From NCBI RefSeq assembly GCF_008386585.1, contig NZ_VUOB01000010.1:124001-188000 (forward strand): a DNA stretch of 64,000 bases, written 5' to 3'. This document shows, in pieces, positions 18,791-28,170 of this stretch (the first letter of the stretch is position 1; every line of letters begins with the position of its first letter). A model generated the notes under the pieces. It was given only the letters and a program-made list of their open reading frames with translations. It searched no databases and was not told the origin of the DNA. Both the position numbers and the translations under genes were made by a program. This stretch comes from Solihabitans fulvus. GTDB taxonomy: Bacteria > Actinomycetota > Actinomycetes > Mycobacteriales > Pseudonocardiaceae.

Positions 18791-19926
18791 GGGGTTCCGC
18801 CGTACACGCGGCGCACCCTTGGCCGGTACATGCCGGTGACGATCTCGTAGTCGATGGTGCCGAGCGTGTCGGCCCACTCGCGGGCGGTCGGCTCGCCACG
18901 GTCGCCAGGGCCGAACAGCAGCACCTCGGCGCCGGTCTCGACGTGGTCGTCGCCGCAGTCCACCAGCAGCTGGTCCATGCAGATCCGGCCGACCACCTGG
19001 CGGCGGCGGCCGGCCAGCCACGCCTGCATGCGGCCGGACAGCATGCGCGGGACGCCGTCGGCGTAGCCGACCGGCACGAGGGCGAGCGTGGTCGCGCGCT
19101 CGGCGGTCCAGGTGTGGCCGTAGGAGACGGACTGCCCGGCCGGCACGCGCTTGGTGAGCGCCACCGAGGAGCGGAAGCTCATCACCGGCCGCAGCGGGGT
19201 CGCCGTGGGCACCGGGTTGAGGCCGTAGATCGCGATGCCCGGCCGGACCAGGTCGAAGTGCAGGTCCGGCCTGGTCAGCGTGGCGGCGGAGTTGGCCAGG
19301 TGGCGCATCGGCCGCAGCCCGGCGGCGACGGCGACGCGGTAGGCCTCGGCGAAGCAGCGCGCCTGGTCGTCGGTCACGGGGTTGTCGAGTTCGTCGGCGC
19401 AGGCCAGGTGCGACCAGACCGCGACGACGTCGACGTCCCCGTCGTCCTGGGCCTGTTTGGCCTCGGCGACCAGCGCTGGCCAGTCCGCCGGGGGGCAGCC
19501 GTTGCGGGACAGGCCGGTGTCGATCTTGAGGTGCACCCTGGCGCGGCGGCCGGCGGCGCGGGCCGCGGCCACGACGGCGCGCAGGCCGTCCGGCGAGGAG
19601 GCCGAGAGGTCGATGTCCTCGGCCACGCCTGCCGATAGGTCCTCGCCGGGCACGTCCAGCCAGCTCAGCGTCGGCGCGGTGATGCCGGCCGCGCGCAGGG
19701 CCAGCGCCTCGGCCAGCGAACACGACCCCAGCCAGGTGGCCCCGGCGGCCAGCGCGGCCCTGGCCACCTCGACCGCGCCGTGCCCGTAGCCGTCGGCCTT
19801 CACCACGGCCATGGTGGCCGCGCCGGACCCGGCGGCGAGGTCGGCGAGCAGGGCGACGTTGTGCCGGAGGGCGTCGAGGTCGACGAGGACCTCTGCGCGC
19901 GCCGGAGCGAGCTGAGTGGCAGTCAT
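18787..19926 (-). CDS. alr: Alanine racemase
   Basis: A 379-residue PLP enzyme that makes D-alanine for peptidoglycan. The PLP lysine is in AVVKADGYGHGA (about residue 43), the catalytic tyrosine in SVSYGHTW, with HLKIDTGLSRNG and GRICMDQLLVD as family signatures. ATG 19926 gives MTATQLAPARAEVLVDLDALRHN, the expected N-terminus. It is the first gene of the alr-hydrolase-tsaE unit, 120 bases after nnrD, with which it may also be transcribed. Confidence 0.96.
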   Translation of the reverse strand: MTATQLAPARAEVLVDLDALRHNVALLADLAAGSGAATMAVVKADGYGHGAVEVARAALAAGATWLGSCSLAEALALRAAGITAPTLSWLDVPGEDLSAGVAEDIDLSASSPDGLRAVVAAARAAGRRARVHLKIDTGLSRNGCPPADWPALVAEAKQAQDDGDVDVVAVWSHLACADELDNPVTDDQARCFAEAYRVAVAAGLRPMRHLANSAATLTRPDLHFDLVRPGIAIYGLNPVPTATPLRPVMSFRSSVALTKRVPAGQSVSYGHTWTAERATTLALVPVGYADGVPRMLSGRMQAWLAGRRRQVVGRICMDQLLVDCGDDHVETGAEVLLFGPGDRGEPTAREWADTLGTIDYEIVTGMYRPRVRRVYGGTP

Positions 19927-20045
19927 GACGCCTTCATGGTTCCACAAGAGACTGAGTGCCCGCCGTGACCCGCGTCCCCGAGCCCCGGCGCCCGCGCTCC
20001 TACCTGCGCCGACGCCGACGCTCGGACCAGGGCCGATGCCCGCGC

Positions 20046-21524
20046 TCACCGCGCTTCGGCGCGGATGGCGCGGATCGCGGCCGGGATCGAGCGCATCAGC
20101 GCCGAGGCGGGCGCTGGCGCGCCGTCGGCGGCCAGTTCGGCCGCGAGCACGTGCAGCCGCGCGGCGGCTCCCGCGGCGAACCACGGATCCACCCCGGCCG
20201 CGAGCAGCGCGCCGATCAGCCCGGACAGCACGTCGCCCGAGCCCGCCGTCGCCGCCCAGGCCGTGGTCGCGCTGTTCACCAGCACGCGGCCGTCCGGCGC
20301 GGCCACCACCGTGCTGTTGCCCTTGAGCAGCACCACCGCGCCGAAACGCCGGGCCGCCCGGCGCGCCGCCGCGACCCGGTCGGGGCCGACGTCCCCGGCG
20401 AGGCGGGCGAACTCACGGTCGTGCGGGGTGAGCACCATGGGCGTGTCGGGGTCCCTGGCGTCCCACAGCTCCGGGTGCGCGCCGAGCAGGGTGATCGCGT
20501 CGGCGTCCGCGCACACCGGCACACCGGCCCCGAGCACCGTCGACAGCGCCTCGGCCCCTCCCGAGCCGGTGCCGAGACCCGGCCCGACCACCCAGGACTG
20601 CACCCGGCCCGCGTCGGCGATCGACCCGGTGGTGACCGCCTCGGGCCAGTGCGCCCGCACGGCGTCCGCGGCGTGACCGCCGTAGCGCACCATGCCCGAG
20701 GTGGCCAGCAGCGCGGATCCGGTCGCCAGCACCGCGGCTCCCGGGTACGCCGCCGAACCGGCGGCCACCCCCGTCACGCCCTGGGTGTACTTGTCGTCGG
20801 CCGGTCCCGGCACCGGCCACCGGCGACCGATCTCGGCCGGGTCGAGCAGCACCAGGTCCGGCTCGCCGAGCTCGGGCAGCAGGCCGAGGTCCACCACCCG
20901 CACGGTCCCGCAGCGCGCCGCGCCGGGGCTGAGCACGTGCGCGGGCTTGCGGCAGCCGAAGGTCACGGTGACGTCCGCGCGCACCGAGGGGCCGGCCACG
21001 GCGCCCGTGTCCGGGTCGACGCCGCTCGGCAGGTCGACGGCGAGCACCGGCGCCGAGATCCGGCGCACCAGCTCGGCTGCGGCCGGCCGCAGCGGGCCGC
21101 GCGCGGACAGCCCGACGATGCCGTCCACCACGAGGTCGGCCGACTCCAGCACGCCGGGGCAGTCGTCGGCAGGCGCGATCCGGCCGCCGAGCCGCACCAG
21201 CGCGGCGAGCCCGGCGGCGTGCGCGCGCTCGGGGTCGAGCAGCACCGCGGTGACCCGCACCCCGCGCCTGCGCAGGAACGCGCCGGCAAACAGCGCGTCG
21301 CCGCCGTTGTTGCCGGCGCCGACCAGCAGCACGACCCGCCGACCCGGCACGCCACCGACCCGCGAGCCGCCAGCCCGCAAACCGCCGACGCGCTCGGCGA
21401 GCATCCCGGCTGCGGCCGTGGCCACGCCGAACGCCGCGCGGCGCATCAGCGCGCCGTCCGGGGTCCTGGCGAGCACCTTGTCCTCGGCCGCCCGCACGTG
21501 GTCCACCGTCCACACGCCCGTCAT
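20046..21524 (-). CDS. nnrD: Bifunctional NAD(P)H-hydrate epimerase/dehydratase
   Basis: A 492-residue metabolite-repair enzyme that rescues hydrated NAD(P)H. The N-terminal YjeF/AIBP epimerase domain (about 1-215) has LLVGAGNNGGDALFAGAFLRRRG and VDGIVGLSARGPLR. The C-terminal ADP-dependent dehydratase domain (about 230-490) has VGPGLG, VLTPHDREFARLAG and the ribokinase-like TAGSGDVLSGLIGALLA. Fusion of both activities is usual in actinobacteria. It lies between glmS and alr on the same strand. Confidence 0.95.
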   Translation of the reverse strand: MTGVWTVDHVRAAEDKVLARTPDGALMRRAAFGVATAAAGMLAERVGGLRAGGSRVGGVPGRRVVLLVGAGNNGGDALFAGAFLRRRGVRVTAVLLDPERAHAAGLAALVRLGGRIAPADDCPGVLESADLVVDGIVGLSARGPLRPAAAELVRRISAPVLAVDLPSGVDPDTGAVAGPSVRADVTVTFGCRKPAHVLSPGAARCGTVRVVDLGLLPELGEPDLVLLDPAEIGRRWPVPGPADDKYTQGVTGVAAGSAAYPGAAVLATGSALLATSGMVRYGGHAADAVRAHWPEAVTTGSIADAGRVQSWVVGPGLGTGSGGAEALSTVLGAGVPVCADADAITLLGAHPELWDARDPDTPMVLTPHDREFARLAGDVGPDRVAAARRAARRFGAVVLLKGNSTVVAAPDGRVLVNSATTAWAATAGSGDVLSGLIGALLAAGVDPWFAAGAAARLHVLAAELAADGAPAPASALMRSIPAAIRAIRAEAR

Positions 21525-21582
21525 GCCCCGAGCCTGCCACGCCCGTCGCCGAAGGTCATGGAGGCGTCGTTCAGGGCAGGCC

Positions 21583-23445
21583 CTACTCGACGGTGACGGA
21601 CTTGGCGAGGTTGCGGGGCTTGTCCACGTCGTAGCCCCGGCTGCGGGCGATCTCGGCCGCCAACACCTGCAACGGCACCGTGGACACCAACGGCTGCAAC
21701 AACGTCGGCACCGCCGGGATCTCGATCAGGTGATCCGCGAACGGCCGCACCGTCTCGTCACCCTCCTCGGCGATCACGATCGTGCGCGCGCCCCGCGCCT
21801 GAATCTCGCTGATGTTGGACACCAGCTTCGAGTGCAACACCGCCCGCCCCTTCGGCGAGGGCATCACCACGACGACGGGCAGACCCTCCTCGATCAACGC
21901 GATCGGGCCGTGCTTGAGCTCGCCAGCGGCGAAGCCCTCCGCGTGCATGTACGCCAGTTCCTTCAGCTTGAGCGCACCTTCCAACGCGACCGGGAACCCG
22001 ACGTGCCGGCCCAGGAACAGCACCGCCTTGGAATCGGCCAGCTCACGACCGAGCGCCCGCACTCGCTCCACCGTGGTCAACACCCGCGAGACGGCGTCGG
22101 GCATCGCCTCCAGCTCGGCGAACTCCCGCGCCACCTCGTCGGGATACTTCGTGCCCCGCGCCTGCGCCAACGCGAGCCCGACCAGGTAGTTGGCCACGAT
22201 CTGGGCCAGGAACGCCTTGGTCGAGGCCACCCCGATCTCCGGACCCGCGTGCGTGTAGAGCACGGCGTCGGACTCCCGCGGGATCTGCGCCCCGTTGGTG
22301 TTGCAGATCGCCAACACCCGCGCCTTCTGCTCCCGGGCGTGCCGCACGGCCTCCAGTGTGTCGGCGGTCTCGCCGGACTGCGAGATCGCCACCACCAACG
22401 TGTCCCGGTCCAGCACCGGGTCCCGGTAGCGGAACTCCGAGGCCAGCTCCACCTCCACCGGCAGCCGGCACCAATGCTCGATCGCGTACTTCGCGACCAG
22501 GCCCGCGTGGTAGCTGGAGCCGCAGGCGATCACGAAGACCTTGTCGACGTCCCGCAGGTCCTGGTCGGACATGCGCTGCTCGTCGAGCACGATCCGGCCG
22601 TTGACGAAGTGCCCGCGCAGCGTGTTGGCCAACGCCTCGGGCTGCTCCTCGATCTCCTTGAGCATGAAGTACTCATGCCCGCCCTTCTCCGCGGCCGACA
22701 GGTCCCAGTCCACCCGAAACGGCGTGGCCCGCGCCGGCTCACCGTGGAAGTCGGTCACCTCGTAACCCTCGCGGGTGATCACCACGACCTGGTCCTGACC
22801 CAGCTCCACCGCGTCGCGGGTGTGCTCGATGAACGCCGCCACGTCGGAGGCCACGAACGTCTCACCGTCGCCGACTCCGACCACCAGCGGCGAGGACCGC
22901 CGCGCCGCGACCACCATGCCCGGCTCGTCGCCGTGGGTGACCACCAGCGTGAACGCGCCCTCCAACCGGCGACACACCGCCCGCACACTGGCCGGCAGGT
23001 CGCCCGCGGTCTCCCCGTCCCGGTAGGCGCGGCCGACCAGGTGCGCCGCGGTCTCGGTGTCGGTGTCGCTGGACAGCTCGACGCCCTCGGCCTCCAACTC
23101 CGACCGCAGCGCCACGAAGTTCTCGATGATGCCGTTGTGCACGACGGCGACCCGGCCGGTCGCGTCGCGGTGCGGGTGGGAGTTCTTGTCGATCGGCGCG
23201 CCGTGCGTGGCCCACCGGGTGTGGCCGATGCCGGTCGTGCCGGCCAGGCCGTCCCGCCCGACCTCGTCCAGGCGCGCCTCGAGGTTGGCCAGCCGACCGG
23301 CCTTGCGTTCCACCCTCAGCCCGCCCTGGCCGTCCAGCATCGCGACGCCGGCCGAGTCGTAACCCCGGTACTCCAGCCTCCGCAACCCGTCCAACACGAC
23401 GTCCAACGCCGACCGATGCCCCACGTAACCCACGATTCCGCACAC
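21583..23445 (-). CDS. glmS: Glucosamine-6-phosphate synthase
   Basis: A 620-residue glutamine-fructose-6-phosphate aminotransferase, the first step to UDP-GlcNAc. GTG 23445 places the catalytic cysteine directly after the initiator (M-CGIVGYVG), as needed for the N-terminal nucleophile. The glutaminase domain has TGIGHTRWATHG; two SIS domains have CGSSYHAG, ISQSGETADTLEA and TKAFLAQI; the end is NLAKSVTVE. No ribosome-binding site is evident before the GTG. glmM lies 5 kb upstream on the same strand. Confidence 0.96.
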   Translation of the reverse strand: MCGIVGYVGHRSALDVVLDGLRRLEYRGYDSAGVAMLDGQGGLRVERKAGRLANLEARLDEVGRDGLAGTTGIGHTRWATHGAPIDKNSHPHRDATGRVAVVHNGIIENFVALRSELEAEGVELSSDTDTETAAHLVGRAYRDGETAGDLPASVRAVCRRLEGAFTLVVTHGDEPGMVVAARRSSPLVVGVGDGETFVASDVAAFIEHTRDAVELGQDQVVVITREGYEVTDFHGEPARATPFRVDWDLSAAEKGGHEYFMLKEIEEQPEALANTLRGHFVNGRIVLDEQRMSDQDLRDVDKVFVIACGSSYHAGLVAKYAIEHWCRLPVEVELASEFRYRDPVLDRDTLVVAISQSGETADTLEAVRHAREQKARVLAICNTNGAQIPRESDAVLYTHAGPEIGVASTKAFLAQIVANYLVGLALAQARGTKYPDEVAREFAELEAMPDAVSRVLTTVERVRALGRELADSKAVLFLGRHVGFPVALEGALKLKELAYMHAEGFAAGELKHGPIALIEEGLPVVVVMPSPKGRAVLHSKLVSNISEIQARGARTIVIAEEGDETVRPFADHLIEIPAVPTLLQPLVSTVPLQVLAAEIARSRGYDVDKPRNLAKSVTVE

Positions 23446-23461
23446 GCGGCACAGCGTAGCT

Positions 23462-23490
23462 AGACCACAGCGGTAACTCGAAAGTGTCAA
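23462..23490 (-). promoter_or_regulatory. Possible glmS promoter
   Basis: On the minus strand a consensus -35 TTGACA (23490-23485) is followed after 17 bases by TGGTCT (23467-23462), a weak -10. It would give a 5' leader of only about 10 bases, which fits the missing ribosome-binding site. Low certainty. Confidence 0.3.
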
Positions 23491-23624
23491 GGGTCTCGGT
23501 TTCCGCTGGTAACGACCGTGTCGATCACTCCTTTGGTATAGACCAATGACACCGCTCGCGGGCTTGCCCGCGGTCCCGGACGCGACCGGCGCGCCCGGCC
23601 GGGGATCGGCTAGCGTTTCCGGTC

Positions 23625-24452
23625 ATGGCGCACACGGCCAAACAGTCCCTTGACGAGCTCAGCCGGCCAGGACCGCACGAGGTGTTGCGGGGCGACCTGG
23701 CCCTGGTGGGCATGCCTGGTGTCGTGTTCACGCCCAAATCCGGGCTCGGACTGCCCGCGGTGGCCTTCGGACACGGCTGGCTCCAGCCGCCGACCCGCTA
23801 CCGGGGACTGCTTCGGCACCTCGCGTCCTGGGGCTTCGTCGCCGCGGCGCCCGCCACCCAGCGCGGCCCGCTGCCCTCGCACCGGCTGTTCGCCGCCGAC
23901 CTGCGCACCACCCTGGACGTGTGCACCGGCGTGCGCCTCGGCGACGGCGCGATCAGCGTGAACGAGAGCAAGCTCGCACTCGTCGGCCACTCGATGGGCG
24001 GCGGCTGCGCCGTGCTCGCCGCCGCCGAGGACGACCGGGTCAAGGCCGTCGCCACCGTCGCGGCCGCGGAGACCAGGCCGTCCGCGCTGGAGGCCGCGCG
24101 GCGGTGCACCGTCCCCGGCCTGCACCTGGCCGCCGGCCAGGATCGCATCGCGCCGCCGGTCGGGCACGCCGAGGCCATCGCGCAGGCGTGGGGCGGCTCG
24201 GTCCAGCTGCGCAGCCTCACCAAGGCCAGCCACCTCGGCGTCGTCGAGGGACGGCACTGGAGCGACCTGCTGCTCGACGGCCACGCCGAGCGCGCAACGC
24301 AGCGGCTGGGCAGGGCGCTGCTGACCGCGTTCCTGCTGCGCGCGCTCACCGGTGTGAAGACCTACGACGCGTTGCTACAGAACGACGTGCGCGGCGCGGA
24401 ACTCAGCTACGGCCGGGGCCCGCTCACCCCGCGCCTCAGCGCGTCCTCCTGA
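23625..24452 (+). CDS. Alpha/beta hydrolase (chlorophyllase/dienelactone type)
   Basis: A 275-residue serine hydrolase without signal peptide. PAVAFGHGWLQPPTRYRGLLRHLASWGFVAAAP is the oxyanion region, LVGHSMGGGCAVLAAA holds the nucleophile Ser, AAGQDRIAPP a likely acid and LTKASHLGVVEG the histidine. The substrate is unknown. The plus-strand gene sits alone between glmS and the WXG100-like operon, the same place that a conserved protein of similar length has in mycobacteria. It ends at a strong bidirectional terminator. Confidence 0.82.
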   Translation: MAHTAKQSLDELSRPGPHEVLRGDLALVGMPGVVFTPKSGLGLPAVAFGHGWLQPPTRYRGLLRHLASWGFVAAAPATQRGPLPSHRLFAADLRTTLDVCTGVRLGDGAISVNESKLALVGHSMGGGCAVLAAAEDDRVKAVATVAAAETRPSALEAARRCTVPGLHLAAGQDRIAPPVGHAEAIAQAWGGSVQLRSLTKASHLGVVEGRHWSDLLLDGHAERATQRLGRALLTAFLLRALTGVKTYDALLQNDVRGAELSYGRGPLTPRLSASS

Positions 24453-24479
24453 CTCGACCGCACCACGACCCGAACGCGC

Positions 24480-24510
24480 CACGACCCGGCACACCGGGTG
24501 CCGGGTCGTG
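24480..24510. terminator. Bidirectional terminator
   Basis: A perfect 13-bp stem (CACGACCCGGCAC and its complement) with a 5-base loop lies between the converging hydrolase and the 153-residue protein gene. Confidence 0.85.
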
Positions 24511-24534
24511 GTGTAGCCAATCGCAGGTGTCGGC

Positions 24535-24996
24535 TCAGGTGAGCCAGCTCTGGCCGGACAGGTCGTCATCGTCGTCCGAGTGCTGCACCGACCGCCGCGA
24601 CGCGCGGGTCGGGGCCGCCGGGGGCGGCGGAGGCGGCGCGGGCGCCTCGACGACCGGCTCGGGCTGCGCGCCCCAGCCGCCCGGCGCGGGCCGGTAGTCG
24701 TCGAACTCGTCCTTGGGCTGCTCGGTGTCGTCCTCGAAGCCCATGTTGAGCACGCCGGAGTCCTTCTCCGTCGCCGCTGAGGTGCCCCAGCCGCCCGCCG
24801 CCTTCTGCTTCTTGTTCATCTCCTGCATGCGCTCGAAGAACTTCCCCATGAGCTGGCCCTGCTTGGCGAAGCCCTCCTTGGACTGGGCCGCCAGCTCATT
24901 GCCGCGCCGCTCCCGTAGGTCCCGACGCTCCGCGTGCTCGCGGGTGATCACGTCCTGCTTGGCCAGCGCCGCGTTCAGCCGATCTTCCGCGCTCAT
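24535..24996 (-). CDS. Small acidic-tailed protein of the WXG100-like operon
   Basis: Not recognised as a named family. The 153-residue protein has a charged helical N-terminal half (RLNAALAKQDVITREHAERRDLRERRGNELAAQ), then GFAKQGQLMGKFFERMQEMNKKQKA, likely a coiled coil. A proline-rich linker (APAPPPPPPAAP) leads to an acidic tail DDDDDLSGQSWLT. It has no signal peptide. It is last in an operon after the WXG100-like and 1012-residue genes. Its tail resembles that of the 137-residue protein beside the ESX WXG100 pair, which suggests that both are accessory factors of T7SS clients, perhaps chaperone-like. That is inference. Confidence 0.75.
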   Translation of the reverse strand: MSAEDRLNAALAKQDVITREHAERRDLRERRGNELAAQSKEGFAKQGQLMGKFFERMQEMNKKQKAAGGWGTSAATEKDSGVLNMGFEDDTEQPKDEFDDYRPAPGGWGAQPEPVVEAPAPPPPPPAAPTRASRRSVQHSDDDDDLSGQSWLT

Positions 24997-25079
24997 GCCG
25001 TCTCCTCGCTAGCGCTCGTCGAGGGCATGAGCGCACGGTGGCGCGCTGCGTTGAATGATTCGCTCGCAAGCTCGCTCAT
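24993..25079 (-). repeat. MIRU-like intercistronic element with a 28-codon frame
   Basis: Between the 1012- and 153-residue genes an 87-base stretch carries a complete frame starting MSELASESFNAARHRALMP. Its TGA overlaps the next gene's ATG (ATGA). Short elements of this kind, with GAGCGAGCTTGCGAGCGAA-type sequence and start/stop overlaps, resemble the mycobacterial interspersed repeat (MIRU) family and similar actinobacterial repeats I recall. It may be a mobile repeat that preserves translational coupling rather than a functional peptide. Only one copy is in this window. Confidence 0.45.
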
Positions 25080-25128
25080 GCCTACTCCTCGCTACCGCGG
25101 CGCCGCCCCGGCCCGCCCCTGCCTTCGA

Positions 25129-28100
25129 TCATCGCCGGTCGTCGCCGAGAACGCCACCACGCACCCTGCGCTTGGCCGGGTCGTCCTCGTCGTCGAACAG
25201 CTTGCCCGTGGTGCGCCACTGGCTCGCGCCGCGCTCGTGGTCGCCGCCACCGCCGCCGCCGTGCCCGCCGCCACCCATCGGCGGCATGCCGCCGCCCATA
25301 CCGCCACCCATGCCGCCCATCGACGGCGCGCCCTGCTGGGCGGGCGCGGCGCCGGCGTGGTCGTCGTGCATGGAGCCGAGCGACGGCGCGCCGCCCTGGT
25401 CGCCGACCTGCTGTGCGTGCGTGTCGCCGAGGCCCTGGTGCTGCGGCGAGTGGTCCTGCCAGTGCTGTTCGCTGGACAGGGCGCCCCAGGCGCTGTTGCC
25501 GCCCGCCCCCATGGCGTGGTGCGCGTTGTCGCCGGGGCTCGCCCAGCTCGACGCCGAGCCGCCGGAGTCGCCGAGCAGCGACGCGCCGGACGCCGTGGTC
25601 GCCAGCGGGTGCTCGACCGGCTGACCGATCGACATGTGGCCGGCCTGCGCCTCGTGCAACGGCATGGCCTCGTGCATCGGCATGGCCTCGTGCGACGGCG
25701 TCGTCCACTGGCTGAAGCCGGGGTCCTGGACCACCCCGGACGAGCCGGTGTGCCACGGCGCTCCGTCGCCGACGGGCGAGCCGCCGGGGAGGCTGGCCCC
25801 GACGGGCGTGGCGGTCGGGGCGCCGACCTCGCCGCCCGCGACGCCGCTGCTCGCCGTGCCGGGGTCACCGGGGGCCGCCTGGTCCTGGATGCTGGTGAAC
25901 GACGAGTCGGGACCGAACGACGCGCCCTGCGCCGAGGTGCCGAACTCCGCCGGCATCTCCGTGCCGATGGGCATGCCGATGCCCGGCTGCATGCGGCCGA
26001 GCACGGGGTGCGTCTCGTGGAGCCTGCCGTCCACCGGACCCGCGCCGGACGCCTTGTCCTTGTCCGCGAAGCCGACGTCGTAGTCGTTGGCCGGCTTGCC
26101 GTCGCCGTTGTCGACGTGCAGCTTCACGTCGCCGGTCTTCGGGTCGATCTCCGCGATCATCGTCATGTTGCCGTCGTGGATGACGGCCTTGCCGTCGGGA
26201 CCGGCCTTGATCGGGATGTCGCCGTTCGCGTCGACCGTGCCTGGCACACCGACCGCGCCGGGGTGGGTCAGGCCCCCGCCCGTGCTGACGCCGACGGGCA
26301 TCATCTGGCCAGGCACGTGGTGCTGTCCCGGCAGCCCAGGCCCCGGGTGGCCTGGCTGTCCCTGCTGGCCGTTGCCGAAGTCCACGTCGTAGGTCTTGGG
26401 CTTGCCGTCGGGACCGGTGACGGTGATCTCCGTGTGGCCCGTCTGCTTGTCGGGCTCACCGACCTTGATCTGCTTGTCGCCGTCCTTGATCTGCACGCTG
26501 TCGGTCGGCTTGTGCTCGCCGGGGAGGCCGCCGCCACCCGGGCCGCCGTTCTGGTCACCGCCGCCACCGGAGCCGCCACCGCCGCCGTGGTCGTCCTTAC
26601 CGGGGGTGCCGGTCTCCTTGCCGCCGCCGCCGCTGCCGTCACCGCCGCCGCCAGGCACGCCGCCGCCGTGGTCCTTGAGCTGCTTGAGCTGCTCGTCCTG
26701 TTTCTTCTTGAGGTCGTCCTGGGCCTTCTTCGCCTCTTCCTCGCCCTTCTTCCTCGCCTCTTCGGCCTTCTTCTGGGCGTCGTCGCCGCCACCGCCGCCG
26801 GAGCCACTGCCGCCACCAGAACCGGAGCCGCTGCCGCCGCCGGGGACGCCGCCGCCACCGCTCGGGTGGCTGCCGCCACCGCCGGAACCGCTGCCACCGC
26901 CGGAGCCGGAACCGCCGCCAGAGCCAGAACCAGAACCGCTGCCGCTACCGGAGCCGCTCGGTGCGGTGATGCCGTTGTTGCCGCCGCCGTTGCCGGCCGC
27001 CGGGAAGTTGTTCTGGTACTGCTTCATGTAGTCGGTCAGGGTCTGCCAGTACCCGTCGACCTGCGTGATCGTGTCGTCGCAGATCTTCTTGAACATCTGG
27101 TAGTGGCCGTCCCAGAAGTCCGTCTTGAAGGACTCCCTGACCCACTTCTTGCACTGGCCCTTCGCGTAGTCCTTGGTCTCGTCGTTCAGACCGCAGCTGT
27201 CGTCGTTGAGCATCTGGCGCAGGGTGCTGCCGGGGACGTTGGCGTCCACCCAGGCGGCGATGTCGTTGAGCTTGTCGCGGTTGATGTCACCGCCGTTGGC
27301 GATGTCGATGACCTTCTCGGCCATGTACGTGGTCGCCGCGCCCATCTCGTTCGCGTAGAGCTTGGAGACCTCGTCGGCCTTGTTCTTGCACGAGTCGAAG
27401 ACGTTCTTGACGGTGGTCGCGATCAGCGTCCCGGTGCCGCCGAGCTGGGTGGACAGCTCGGGCAGGTGCGGCGCGATGTCCTTGTCGTAGTGGTCGTAGG
27501 AGGCCTTGGCCGCCTGGCCGGACCACTGGCCGTACAGCGTGTTGAGGTCGTTCTTGACGTCCGTCGTCGCGGTCTCGACGGTGCCCTTGGCCTTGGTCAG
27601 CTCGTCGGACTCGGTCATGAACTTGCCGAAGTTGATCCCCCGCTGCTCGTTGTAGCGGGTCTCGATGTCCTTGCCGTAGTCCAGCTTGTTCGTGGTGCCA
27701 ACGCAGTCGGCCGGGATCTTGTTCCAGATCGGGATCCAGGTGTCGAAGACCTTCAACGAGGACTTGACCGCATCGAAGATCTCGTCCGAGGTCTTCGTGC
27801 CGACGCCGCCGGAAGCGGGCGCGGTCTTGGCCTGGAGGTCCTTCTTGCCCTGGTCGACGGCCTTGCCCTGCTCGCTGGCGTTGTAGCCGCGATCGGTGGC
27901 CTCGCTCTGCGCCTTGTTGTAGGCGTCGTCGACCTGCTTGTCCATGTGCCCGGCGTAGGACCCGGAGCCCATGCCGCCGCCGTACCTACCGCCGCCATAG
28001 TTGTAGTTCTGGGCGTTGTATTCCTTGATGTAGTTGTCTGTGTCCTTCGGAATGTCCTTGGGCGGCGTGTTCATCGTCCACGCCTGGAGCAGTTCCTTCT

Positions 28101-28167
28101 TCTTGTCCGGCGAGACGTCGGGGTTGTCGAGGACGGCCTTGACGTCTTCCCACTTCTTGTTGGCCAT
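25129..28167 (-). CDS. Large Gly/Ser-rich WXG100-like probable T7SS client
   Basis: A 1012-residue protein that I cannot assign to a named family. Residues 1-400 are helical and contain a WXG100-like turn, YGQWSGQAAKASYDHY (W-S-G at 215-217), with nearby paired helices. About 405-475 is Gly/Ser repeats, about 490-525 a charged helix (KKAEEARKKGEEEAKKAQDD), and 540-1012 Gly/Pro-rich with short beta-like blocks (KTYDVDFGNGQ; ANDYDVGFADKDK). The end is GVLGDDRR. There is no signal peptide or membrane helix. It follows the WXG100-like 101-residue gene by 3 bases. The layout of helical N-terminus plus long disordered tail is like PPE-type ESX substrates; secretion is inferred. Confidence 0.8.
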   Translation of the reverse strand: MANKKWEDVKAVLDNPDVSPDKKKELLQAWTMNTPPKDIPKDTDNYIKEYNAQNYNYGGGRYGGGMGSGSYAGHMDKQVDDAYNKAQSEATDRGYNASEQGKAVDQGKKDLQAKTAPASGGVGTKTSDEIFDAVKSSLKVFDTWIPIWNKIPADCVGTTNKLDYGKDIETRYNEQRGINFGKFMTESDELTKAKGTVETATTDVKNDLNTLYGQWSGQAAKASYDHYDKDIAPHLPELSTQLGGTGTLIATTVKNVFDSCKNKADEVSKLYANEMGAATTYMAEKVIDIANGGDINRDKLNDIAAWVDANVPGSTLRQMLNDDSCGLNDETKDYAKGQCKKWVRESFKTDFWDGHYQMFKKICDDTITQVDGYWQTLTDYMKQYQNNFPAAGNGGGNNGITAPSGSGSGSGSGSGSGGGSGSGGGSGSGGGGSHPSGGGGVPGGGSGSGSGGGSGSGGGGGDDAQKKAEEARKKGEEEAKKAQDDLKKKQDEQLKQLKDHGGGVPGGGGDGSGGGGKETGTPGKDDHGGGGGSGGGGDQNGGPGGGGLPGEHKPTDSVQIKDGDKQIKVGEPDKQTGHTEITVTGPDGKPKTYDVDFGNGQQGQPGHPGPGLPGQHHVPGQMMPVGVSTGGGLTHPGAVGVPGTVDANGDIPIKAGPDGKAVIHDGNMTMIAEIDPKTGDVKLHVDNGDGKPANDYDVGFADKDKASGAGPVDGRLHETHPVLGRMQPGIGMPIGTEMPAEFGTSAQGASFGPDSSFTSIQDQAAPGDPGTASSGVAGGEVGAPTATPVGASLPGGSPVGDGAPWHTGSSGVVQDPGFSQWTTPSHEAMPMHEAMPLHEAQAGHMSIGQPVEHPLATTASGASLLGDSGGSASSWASPGDNAHHAMGAGGNSAWGALSSEQHWQDHSPQHQGLGDTHAQQVGDQGGAPSLGSMHDDHAGAAPAQQGAPSMGGMGGGMGGGMPPMGGGGHGGGGGGDHERGASQWRTTGKLFDDEDDPAKRRVRGGVLGDDRR

Positions 28168-28170
28168 CGC

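Noticed and set aside
23446..23624. glmS ribozyme or riboswitch upstream of glmS
   Set aside because: The short upstream region shows no ribozyme-like pairing, and such ribozymes are typical of Firmicutes.
24993..25079. The 28-codon frame as a functional peptide gene
   Set aside because: It resembles a repeat element, and nothing in the sequence supports a peptide function; it is listed as a repeat instead.
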